This document shows, in pieces, positions 1 through 5,193 of a DNA stretch of 6,562 nt. The DNA comes from Candidatus Latescibacterota bacterium (GTDB lineage: Bacteria; Latescibacterota; 4484-107). Position 1 is the first letter of the stretch; each line of letters begins with the position of its first letter. Location of the stretch: positions 1 through 6,562 of the forward strand of contig JAUWMS010000148.1 of the NCBI GenBank assembly GCA_030613045.1. The letters run 5' to 3'. The notes under the pieces were generated by a model. That model made no database searches. It saw only the letters and a program-made list of their open reading frames with translations, and was not told the origin of the DNA. A program made the translations under genes and the position numbers.

Positions 1-3
1 GGC

Positions 4-52
4 AGGGATCAGGGGGCAGGGAACGGGGATCAGGGAACAGGGATCGGGGAAC
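4..52 (+). repeat. G-rich heptamer array, G-quadruplex-prone
   Basis: Seven consecutive 7-bp units of the form (A/G)GGG(A/G)(A/T)C-like sequence (AGGGATC, AGGGGGC, AGGGAAC, GGGGATC and so on) run without a gap. They contain seven G-runs of three to five bases with loops of two to five bases, which satisfies the usual G-quadruplex pattern. The array may continue to the left of the window. Positions 1-23 can pair imperfectly with the C-rich array at 148-171, so the two arrays form an inverted pair around about 95 nt of unrecognised sequence. Heptamer arrays of this kind are known in repeat-rich genomes (for example the STRR repeats of cyanobacteria); assignment to a named family is not possible here. 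Confidence 0.8.
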
Positions 53-146
53 AACCACCCCTGCCGTTGAGAACGGTTTTCCGACTCGACCGAGGCTCAA
101 CAGACACAATCGGGATGAGGGATCGGCCCGAGGCGGGGAGGAGCTT
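53..146. other. Non-coding spacer between inverted arrays
   Basis: No gene is recognisable here. The only structure seen is a small hairpin at 64-76 (CCGTT, loop GAG, AACGG) followed by TTTT. This could be a weak intrinsic terminator of a gene to the left of the window, but the stem is only 5 bp. Confidence 0.4.
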
Positions 147-190
147 GTCCCCTGTCCCCTGATCTCCTGCCCCTTCCCTTTCCCTTTTTT
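147..190 (-). repeat. C-rich heptamer array, inverted partner of 4-52
   Basis: Units GTCCCCT, GTCCCCT, GATCTCCT, GCCCCTT, followed by CCCTTT-type repeats and a T6 run. Read on the minus strand they are the same G-rich class as the array at the start of the window. About 21 of 23 positions match between 1-23 and the reverse complement of 148-171, allowing one gap. The pair could extrude as a cruciform or form a long RNA hairpin if transcribed. Confidence 0.65.
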
Positions 191-191
191 G

Positions 192-220
192 TTGACAATC
201 CCCTTGTTTTTGTGTTTATT
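192..220 (+). promoter_or_regulatory. Candidate sigma70-type promoter for mutS2
   Basis: A perfect TTGACA (192-197) is followed after 17 bp by TTTATT (215-220), which matches TATAAT at four of six positions. Transcription would start near 227, giving a leader of about 175 nt before the mutS2 start codon. This position argues against a GTG at 212 as the start of mutS2, because that codon would lie inside the -10 region. Inferred from sequence only. Confidence 0.45.
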
Positions 221-230
221 TGTCGCCAGA

Positions 231-268
231 GACATTTTAGCGCAAAGCACGCAGAGATCGCGGAGAAA
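231..268. repeat. Possible degenerate dispersed repeat in leader
   Basis: The stretch around CGCAAAGCACGCAGAGATCG resembles the 'GCAAAGRCGCAGAGA' type of dispersed intergenic repeat seen in several environmental bacterial genomes. Only one degraded copy is present, so membership rests on memory of the motif and not on a second copy in this window. Confidence 0.25.
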
Positions 269-274
269 CCGAGA

Positions 275-337
275 AGCCAGGAGTCAAGAGTCAGAAGCCA
301 GAGGTCGGAAGTCAGAGGCCGGAGATCAGAGGCCCGC
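275..337 (+). repeat. Purine-rich heptamer array in mutS2 leader
   Basis: Nine uninterrupted 7-bp units of the pattern RGYCRGR (AGCCAGG, AGTCAAG, AGTCAGA, AGCCAGA, GGTCGGA and so on). The same unit type reappears inside mutS2 at 2483-2524. The array lies in the predicted 5' leader, between the promoter candidate and the start codon. It contains no stop in the mutS2 frame, so a frame-based caller may wrongly extend mutS2 upstream to 212. Confidence 0.85.
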
Positions 338-347
338 CGTTGGGGGC

Positions 348-370
348 TGACCCCTGACCCCTGGCCCCTG
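348..370 (-). repeat. Short pyrimidine heptamer array, inverted to 275-337
   Basis: Three 7-bp units (TGACCCC, TGACCCC, TGGCCCC) whose reverse complement (GGGGTCA, GGGGCCA) is the same class of purine heptamer. With the array at 275-337 it makes an inverted purine/pyrimidine pair around a 10-nt centre, so the mutS2 leader RNA could fold on itself about 20 nt upstream of the ribosome binding site. Confidence 0.6.
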
Positions 371-390
371 CATCATGAACCATTCCATTC

Positions 391-394
391 GGAG
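391..394 (+). promoter_or_regulatory. Ribosome binding site of mutS2
   Basis: GGAG lies six bases before ATG 401. It decides the start: MIDAHTIEVLEFDKV is the typical MutS2 N-terminus, whereas the 63 in-frame residues upstream are translated repeat. Confidence 0.75.
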
Positions 395-400
395 ACACAG

Positions 401-2797
401 ATGATAGACGCGCACACCATAGAAGTTTTAGAGTTCGACAAGGTCAGGGAAATCGTGAGCCGGTACACGATCTCGGCGCTGGGGAGAGAGCGGGTGGCGG
501 CGTTGGCTCCGATGGACGGTCTGCGGAAGATCCGGGAGGAACTGAGCCGGGTGGCCGAGTTTTTGGACTTGGTCTCCTTTGGGGATCCGATGCCCATCCG
601 GGGGATCAAGGATGTGCGGCCCGCGTTGGAGCGGTGCGCGGTGGAAGGCGCGATGCTGGAGCCGCAGGATTTTCTGGATCTCGGGGATACCCTGGGGGTG
701 ATCCGAAAACTCGCCGCGTATTTCGCATCGCATCAAGAGAAATATCCCCTGCTCTCCCGCTTGGCCAAGGAATTGGAAGGCCATCCGGAGGTGGAGGCCG
801 CGATTGGGCGTGTGGTGGATCCCGGAGGCGAAGTGAAGGATTCCGCGAGCAAGGCATTGAGGCAGATCCGGCGGGACATCGAGGCGCGGCGGGAGTCGCT
901 TCGCCAGGAGTTGGAAGCGCTTTTGAAGCGGCTGCCCGATCAGGTGGTGCAAGATCGGCTCGTCACCTTGCGCAACGGACGGTACGTGATCCCCATCCGG
1001 GACAGTCAGCGCGGCCGCGTGGAGGGCATCGTGCACGATCAATCCGCCAGCGGCGCCACGGTCTTCGTGGAACCGCTGATCACGCTGGAGCGGAACAATC
1101 AGATCCGGCAATTAGAACTGGCGGAACGGCGCGAGATCGGTCGGATCCTTCGGGAGTTGACCACCCAAATTCGCTCGATCCGGGAAAATCTGATGGCGGG
1201 CATGCGCATCCTGTCGGAACTGGACGTGCTTTATGCGAAGGCGAGCTACGGAGCGGACTTCGGAGCCATTGCGCCGCAGTTGAATGAGGAAGGCTGCACG
1301 CGTATCATCGAGGGACGGCATCCGCTTTTGTGCGTTCGATACCGTCAGGAGGAGCACAAAAACGAGGTGGTTCCATTGGACATCGAGGTGGGCGCGGCGT
1401 TCGATACGCTGCTGATCACGGGGCCCAATGCCGGAGGCAAGACCGTGGCCCTGAAGACGATGGGCCTGCTAACCCTGATGGCGCTTTCGGGCCTGCCCAT
1501 TCCGGCCGGGAAGAAGACTCAGATCGCGGTGTACCGAAAAATGTATGCGGACATCGGCGATGAGCAGTCCATCGAAAACGATCTGAGCACGTTTTCCTCC
1601 CACGCGCGGAGATTGGCCCGAATTTGTCGCAATGCGGACTCGGACACGCTGGTGCTCTTAGACGAGATCGGATCGAGCACGGATCCTGACGAGGGATCGG
1701 CGCTGGCCATGGCCGCCTTGGAACATCTGACCCGACGCGGCGTCCGCACCATCGCCACCACGCATCATGGGCGATTGAAGGCGTTCGCCCACGAGCACGA
1801 CCGCATCGAGAACGGTTCGATGCAGTTCGACCGGGAGACCCTGCGGCCGACGTTTCGCTTTCGCCCCGGCATTCCGGGATCGAGCTACGCGTTTGAGATC
1901 GCGGAGCGGTTGGGGATGCCCGCGGAGATCATCGAGCGGGCCACGACCTACGGGGGAGCAGACGCGCGGCAATTGGAGGATTTGATCGGGGAACTGGAGC
2001 GCGTCCAGCAGGAGTACGAGACCAAAAGCCAACTTCTGGAGCACGCGGTTTCGGAGCACGAACGCCTGAGCGCGGAGTATGAGGAAAAGGTTCTGGGGGC
2101 CAAAGAAGAAGTGCGGACGATTCGGGAGGCGGCCCTTCGGGAGTCCGGAGAAATTTTGAGCAATGCCAATGCCCTGATTGAGCGCACCGTAGCCGACATC
2201 CGCTCCCGTGACGCGGATCGGGCCAGCATCGTGAAAGCGAAGACCGCCATCGCAAAAGCCACTCAGAAGGTGAAGCGACGGCAAAAAGCGCTCCAACAAC
2301 CGAAGACGGAGACCAAGCCTATCCACGACGTGGCCGTCGGAGACTGGGTGTTGGCCGAACGCTTCGGCGGCCGGGCGCGGGTCATCGCCGCGAAAAAGGG
2401 TGCGGGAAAGGTGCAGATTCAAGTCGGGCATGCGAAGGTGTGGATTCGGATGTCGGACATTACGAAGGTGGAGAAAGACAACGGCCAGAGGCCGGAGGTC
2501 AGAGGCCAGAGGTCAAAGGCCAGCTACGTTGGAGGGGACTGGGGACGAGAGGTCGGTCCTTCCGTCAGTGTGCGGGGGATGACGCTGGACGAGGCGCTCC
2601 CGAAGGTGGATCAATACTTGGACGATGCGTATCTGGCCCGGTTGGGGCAGGTGGTCATTATTCACGGCAAGGGCACGGGCGTGCTGCGGGAGCATGTGGG
2701 GGCGCTTTTGAAACGGGATCCGCGGGTCAAGTCGCAGCGTTTGGGCGAGTGGAACGAAGGGGGGAATGGCGTGACTATTGTGGAGATGGCGGTTTGA
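401..2797 (+). CDS. mutS2: MutS2 family ATPase with C-terminal Smr domain
   Basis: A 798-residue protein, the usual MutS2 length. MutS2 is a homodimeric MutS-fold ATPase that lacks the mismatch-recognition domain. Family members suppress homologous recombination and, in Bacillus subtilis, split collided ribosomes. Visible parts: MutS core/lever and clamp regions (about 1-330); Walker A GPNAGGKT at 341-348; the NDLSTFSSH signature at 393-401; Walker B LVLLDE ending at D421-E422; the H-loop TTHHGRLKAFA soon after; a charged coiled coil at about 520-630; a KOW-like segment at 641-690; and a Smr domain from about 722 with HGKGTG at 755-760. Two oddities: a heptamer repeat translated in frame at about 695-708, in the linker before Smr, and the usual (L)DLRG motif of Smr reading SVRG at 723-726, so the acidic residue is missing. 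The start at 401 is chosen for its RBS and homology; an upstream in-frame GTG at 212 only adds repeat sequence. Apparently monocistronic. Confidence 0.96.
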   Translation: MIDAHTIEVLEFDKVREIVSRYTISALGRERVAALAPMDGLRKIREELSRVAEFLDLVSFGDPMPIRGIKDVRPALERCAVEGAMLEPQDFLDLGDTLGVIRKLAAYFASHQEKYPLLSRLAKELEGHPEVEAAIGRVVDPGGEVKDSASKALRQIRRDIEARRESLRQELEALLKRLPDQVVQDRLVTLRNGRYVIPIRDSQRGRVEGIVHDQSASGATVFVEPLITLERNNQIRQLELAERREIGRILRELTTQIRSIRENLMAGMRILSELDVLYAKASYGADFGAIAPQLNEEGCTRIIEGRHPLLCVRYRQEEHKNEVVPLDIEVGAAFDTLLITGPNAGGKTVALKTMGLLTLMALSGLPIPAGKKTQIAVYRKMYADIGDEQSIENDLSTFSSHARRLARICRNADSDTLVLLDEIGSSTDPDEGSALAMAALEHLTRRGVRTIATTHHGRLKAFAHEHDRIENGSMQFDRETLRPTFRFRPGIPGSSYAFEIAERLGMPAEIIERATTYGGADARQLEDLIGELERVQQEYETKSQLLEHAVSEHERLSAEYEEKVLGAKEEVRTIREAALRESGEILSNANALIERTVADIRSRDADRASIVKAKTAIAKATQKVKRRQKALQQPKTETKPIHDVAVGDWVLAERFGGRARVIAAKKGAGKVQIQVGHAKVWIRMSDITKVEKDNGQRPEVRGQRSKASYVGGDWGREVGPSVSVRGMTLDEALPKVDQYLDDAYLARLGQVVIIHGKGTGVLREHVGALLKRDPRVKSQRLGEWNEGGNGVTIVEMAV
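2483..2524 (+). repeat. Intragenic heptamer array in mutS2
   Basis: Six 7-bp units (GGCCAGA, GGCCGGA, GGTCAGA, GGCCAGA, GGTCAAA, GGCCAGC) of the same class as the leader array at 275-337. Forty-two bases is a multiple of three, so the reading frame is kept and the array is translated as a basic, polar stretch (GQRPEVRGQRSKAS) between the KOW-like segment and the Smr domain. Confidence 0.85.
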
Positions 2798-2811
2798 GAG
2801 AGGGACTGCGA

Positions 2812-2828
2812 TTTTGAAGCGTTCAAAA
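2812..2828. terminator. Weak hairpin after mutS2
   Basis: TTTTGAA, loop GCG, TTCAAAA: a perfect 7-bp but AT-rich stem starting 15 nt after the mutS2 stop. It is bidirectional by symmetry and lacks a GC-rich core, so terminator function is uncertain. Confidence 0.3.
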
Positions 2829-2834
2829 ATTGGA

Positions 2835-2860
2835 CACGGATAGCACGGATGTACTCGGAT
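2835..2860. repeat. Short CACGGAT repeat in intergenic gap
   Basis: CACGGAT at 2835 and 2844 and CTCGGAT at 2854 repeat with a 9-10 bp period. This resembles the 'ACACGGAT' dispersed repeats of many environmental genomes. A tandem regulator site cannot be excluded, since it lies upstream of the TIR gene. Confidence 0.3.
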
Positions 2861-2909
2861 GGTAATCACCAAGATGTGGACCAGGAGGAGATAGGTTCCA
2901 TGTAGATTG

Positions 2910-2941
2910 ACTGGCGGGAGGTATAGTGATGCACAGCAAAA
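2910..2941 (+). promoter_or_regulatory. Translation-initiation region of TIR-FGE gene (copy 1)
   Basis: GGAGG at 2917-2921 lies seven bases before ATG 2929 (four before the overlapping GTG 2926), so ATG 2929 is preferred. The 32-nt block covering RBS, start codon and first codons is repeated at 3485-3516 with 28 of 32 identities. Confidence 0.75.
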
Positions 2942-4863
2942 GCGATTCACCAAAAGTTTTCATATCCTACAAATGGCAGGACGAAGAACATAACGTATGG
3001 GTAGAGCGGCTCTATAAGGATCTACGGGCCAAGTATGGGGTGGATGCCCAGCTTGACAGATATGAGGTAGATTTTGGTGAGTCTTTCGGTGACTACATGA
3101 CGAGCCGGATTGACCGCGAGTGCGACGCGATGCTTTTTGTCATTACACCTGCTGCCGTGCAGGCTGTTGACAAGTCACTCTCAGGTGGTGTACACTTTGA
3201 GATGCAGCTTGCGAACGCCCGAAGGTCGCGGGAACAGGATTTCAGGATTATCGGCATTTACCGCGAGGGCAACGAGAATACCGCGTATCTTCGCGATCAC
3301 CGCTACGCCGACTTTCGCGACGATAGCCTCTATGAGCAGAACCTGAAGGAGTTGGCGGACTCGCTTTGGAGGCGGCGAAGCAAACCAAAATTGGGAGGAC
3401 AGGGTAGCGAAGTCTCCCTTGATATGACTCGGGAAGACCTGACGGGAGTCGTCGAGAATGCCCCGCCCTTTGGGCGGGGAACTTCACTAGCGGGAGGTAT
3501 AGCAATGTACAGCAAAATTCCAGTTGATATGCATGACCAAATGATCTTCTTGAGTTACGCACATGAGGATATTGAGATAGCGAAGCGCCTTTATCGTGAT
3601 CTCAGCGCGGAGGGTCTTACCCTTTGGTTCGACCAGGAATCGTTGTTGCCTGGCCAAAAATGGAAAGTCGAGATCAAGAACGCGATTGAGAACTCAGACT
3701 ATTTCATTGCTCTCCTTTCGCCACATTCGATTTCGAAGCGAGGCTACGTACAGAAAGAGCTTCACGATGCGCTCGAGATCCTAGAACAGTGCCCCGAATC
3801 GGATATCTTTATTATTCCGGTTCGTGTAAAGGAATGCCGACCATCGCATCACAAGTTGCATGAACTTCAGTGGGTCGATCTGTTTCCTTTTTACTCAAAT
3901 GGCCTCCGTCGTATTCTTCAAGTTGTTCGACCGCAGGCCCAAACTTTCGACAACATTGATAGCAAAGCCTCACAGACCTGGGAAGACCTGACGAGCAACG
4001 ACTCAACCCGGATTGAGGCCGCCGTTGGGCAGATCGGAGACCAGCAGAAAGGGGGATACGCAAAGCGTCTGCTCGCCATCATCTCGGATCAGAGGACAAA
4101 CGATCTGCAGACCTGCATTGCGGCGGGGAATGCGATAGAGATGCTGGGGGATCCCAGATTGGATACGCTCGAAATGGAGATGATACAAATCCCCGAAGGC
4201 ACCTTTACAATGGGGACAGAAGGAGACGGCGATGAAAGCCCGCGACATGACGTCTATCTAAATGCGTTTGAAATCGCCAAATATCCGCTGACCAACATCC
4301 AGTACAAGGCATTCCTCAACGCCAACCCGGACCATCGCGAGCCCAAAGGCTGGAACAAACGGACTTCCCCGGCGGGTAAGGCCAACCATCCGGTCGTTAA
4401 TATCTCCTGGAAGGATGCACAAGCATACGCGGAATGGCTCAGCAAACAGAGAGGGAAACACTACCGGCTGCCTACGGAGGCGGAGTGGGAGAAGGCAGCC
4501 CGAGGCACGGATGGGAGAACATATCCGTGGGGAAACGAGTTTGATCCGAGAAAGTGCAATACGATCGAAGGTGGTCCCGGAGACACCACGCCGGTGGGTA
4601 TTTACCCAGAGGGAGCTAGTCTTTATGGCGTGGCGGATATGGCCGGCAACATCTGGGAATGGTGTGAAGATAGGTATTCTTCTAAATACTACGAGAAAAG
4701 CGAGAATCGGAATCCGAACGGACCGAACAAGGGTGACAAGCGCGTGGTTCGCGGCGGGGCGTGCCGTGCTTCCCAAGGCGACGCCCGGTGCGTGGTCCGC
4801 CGAAGTCTCTCTCCGTACGAGCGGAGCAGCTATCTTGGGGTTCGTTTTTCCACGCCTCCTTAG
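2929..4863 (+). CDS. TIR/SEFIR-TIR-HEAT-like-FGE multidomain protein, putative DGR target
   Basis: A 644-residue soluble protein with no signal peptide or membrane segment. Domain 1 (about 9-150) begins KVFISYKWQDEEHNVWV and resembles SEFIR/TIR domains. Domain 2 (about 205-335) begins MIFLSYAHEDIEIAKRL, a typical bacterial TIR_2; E277 in YVQKEL sits where TIR NADases have their catalytic Glu, and E91 is a possible equivalent in domain 1. Residues 350-415 look like one or two HEAT-type helices (ending MLGDPR). An FGE-sulfatase domain follows (about 418-640: IPEGTFTMG, RLPTEAEWEKAARG at 513-526, PWGNEF at 533-538, GNIWEWCED at 573-581, RVVRGG at 605-610). The active-site Cys pair of true FGE is not in its usual place, so a ligand-binding lectin-like role is more likely than sulfatase maturation. 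Residues 611-636 look hypervariable. Inferred role: a sensor (FGE) coupled to TIR signalling or NAD-depleting effector domains in defence or self/non-self recognition; unproven. Confidence 0.9.
   Translation: MHSKSDSPKVFISYKWQDEEHNVWVERLYKDLRAKYGVDAQLDRYEVDFGESFGDYMTSRIDRECDAMLFVITPAAVQAVDKSLSGGVHFEMQLANARRSREQDFRIIGIYREGNENTAYLRDHRYADFRDDSLYEQNLKELADSLWRRRSKPKLGGQGSEVSLDMTREDLTGVVENAPPFGRGTSLAGGIAMYSKIPVDMHDQMIFLSYAHEDIEIAKRLYRDLSAEGLTLWFDQESLLPGQKWKVEIKNAIENSDYFIALLSPHSISKRGYVQKELHDALEILEQCPESDIFIIPVRVKECRPSHHKLHELQWVDLFPFYSNGLRRILQVVRPQAQTFDNIDSKASQTWEDLTSNDSTRIEAAVGQIGDQQKGGYAKRLLAIISDQRTNDLQTCIAAGNAIEMLGDPRLDTLEMEMIQIPEGTFTMGTEGDGDESPRHDVYLNAFEIAKYPLTNIQYKAFLNANPDHREPKGWNKRTSPAGKANHPVVNISWKDAQAYAEWLSKQRGKHYRLPTEAEWEKAARGTDGRTYPWGNEFDPRKCNTIEGGPGDTTPVGIYPEGASLYGVADMAGNIWEWCEDRYSSKYYEKSENRNPNGPNKGDKRVVRGGACRASQGDARCVVRRSLSPYERSSYLGVRFSTPP
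3461..3479. promoter_or_regulatory. Perfect GC hairpin inside the TIR-FGE gene
   Basis: CCCCGCCC, loop TTT, GGGCGGGG: an 8-bp all-GC stem, located in the linker between the two TIR-type domains and 13 nt before an internal RBS at 3493-3497. No T-tract follows, so it is not a classical terminator. It could be a relic of an intergenic hairpin or a translation-control element. It is translated as part of APPFGRG. Confidence 0.75.
3485..3516 (+). promoter_or_regulatory. Internal translation-initiation region (copy 2)
   Basis: GGGAGG followed by ATG 3505, in frame with the surrounding gene. The block is 28 of 32 identical to the true initiation region at 2910-2941, including the RBS, the spacing and the following ACAGCAAAA. 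Starting here would give a 452-residue TIR-HEAT-like-FGE protein lacking domain 1. Whether it is used is unknown. Confidence 0.65.
4741..4860 (+). other. Candidate DGR variable region (3' end of TIR-FGE gene)
   Basis: The last 40 codons keep the FGE C-terminal framework (RVVRGG, Q616, AR 619-620, R624, P629, R632, LGVRF), while the positions that are usually Asn or Asp in this family read R, A, S, G, D, V, S, L, S, Y, S, S, Y. All thirteen of those codons end in C or T, as expected if they derive from AAC/AAT template codons changed at adenines. Coding-strand A is 11 of 120 here against 25 of 60 in 4681-4740. This matches established DGR logic (adenine-specific mutagenesis of a C-terminal lectin-fold domain), but the template repeat and reverse transcriptase are not in the window. 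Confidence 0.5.
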
Positions 4864-4896
4864 AATAGTCCTTAGTTCTTTAGCCCTTTAACCCTT

Positions 4897-4925
4897 GATC
4901 CGCCGAAGGCGGATCCGGAATTTTT
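4897..4925 (+). terminator. Intrinsic terminator candidate of TIR-FGE gene
   Basis: GATCCGCC, loop GAA, GGCGGATC forms a perfect 8-bp GC-rich stem 34 nt after the stop codon, followed by CGGAA and a T5 run. An alternative role is a DGR target-site hairpin, because such hairpins lie just downstream of variable regions. However, the loop is GAA and not a GRNA tetraloop, so a terminator is favoured. Confidence 0.65.
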
Positions 4926-4931
4926 CCGTCT

Positions 4932-4976
4932 CGTTCCCACGCTTTGCGTGGGAACGCATACCCGACGCTCCGCGTC
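4932..4976. repeat. REP-like double hairpin (GTTCCCACGC family)
   Basis: CGTTCCCACGC, loop TTT, GCGTGGGAACG is a perfect 11-bp stem (4932-4956). It is followed by GACGC, loop TCC, GCGTC (4964-4976). The GTTCCCACGC...GCGTGGGAAC palindrome is a recurrent intergenic repeat in many environmental bacteria. Only one copy is here, so mobility by the neighbouring RAYT is an inference. The sequence differs from the REP copies that bracket the RAYT gene. Confidence 0.6.
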
Positions 4977-5101
4977 CCCAACCGAACCGTTAGCGGAGCG
5001 GAGCGGAGGTCACGGTAAGCCGCGCAGAACCGATATTCTTCCGTGCGCGGCTCATAGCATCGGACACATCGGGGCGACGCAGTTGGGGTTCGGAATTTTT
5101 T
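4977..5101. other. Intergenic tract with tandem pentamers and a long-loop hairpin
   Basis: No gene is recognised between the upstream REP-like hairpin and the first RAYT-flanking REP. It holds three tandem AGCGG units (4992-5006) enclosed by ACCGT/ACGGT arms (4986-4990 and 5012-5016), and a 7-bp stem GCCGCGC/GCGCGGC (5019-5025 and 5045-5051) with a 19-nt loop. It ends in CGGAA plus a T7 run, echoing CGGAATTTTT at 4916-4925. It could be a composite of decayed repeats; an RNA gene is not supported. Confidence 0.35.
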
Positions 5102-5154
5102 TGGAGCGCAACGACTTTGTCGTTGCATGCGATGACGGGAGTCATCGCACTCCA
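5102..5154 (+). repeat. REP element, left copy flanking RAYT
   Basis: A 53-nt element with outer arms TGGAGCGC/GCACTCCA (one mismatch) and two inner hairpins: GCAACGAC, loop TTT, GTCGTTGC and GCGATGAC, loop GGGA, GTCATCGC. It is 50 of 53 identical to the copy at 5758-5810, in the same orientation. Such palindromes are the known partners of RAYT transposases. Confidence 0.85.
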
Positions 5155-5159
5155 TAAGG
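5150..5159 (+). repeat. Left arm of 10-bp inverted repeat around RAYT
   Basis: CTCCATAAGG, a perfect inverted match to CCTTATGGAG at 5743-5752, which starts one base after the RAYT stop codon. It overlaps the end of the left REP. Confidence 0.6.
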
Positions 5160-5193
5160 AGCACTCCATAAGACGCTATGGACATAAGAAGCT

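Noticed and set aside
212..400. Upstream in-frame extension of mutS2 from GTG 212 (63 extra residues)
   Set aside because: The extension is translated heptamer repeat, the GTG lies within the promoter candidate, and ATG 401 has a good RBS and the conserved MutS2 N-terminus.
428..1111. Long minus-strand ORF opposite mutS2 (227 residues), and similar ones at 1658-2431 and 4258-4776
   Set aside because: They lie antisense to strongly recognised genes, match no family I know, and are typical shadows of GC-biased coding sequence.
634..1287. 217-residue plus-strand ORF in another frame of mutS2
   Set aside because: Entirely inside the real mutS2 frame, with low-complexity Gly/Arg/Ala-rich composition.
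4981..5051. Structured RNA gene or tRNA in the gap before the RAYT
   Set aside because: The hairpins do not form a tRNA or a riboswitch I recognise; decayed repeats explain them as well.
4864..5193. Searching this gap for a DGR template repeat or Avd gene
   Set aside because: No segment resembles 4741-4860 with adenines restored and no small ORF fits Avd; any DGR partner must lie outside the window.
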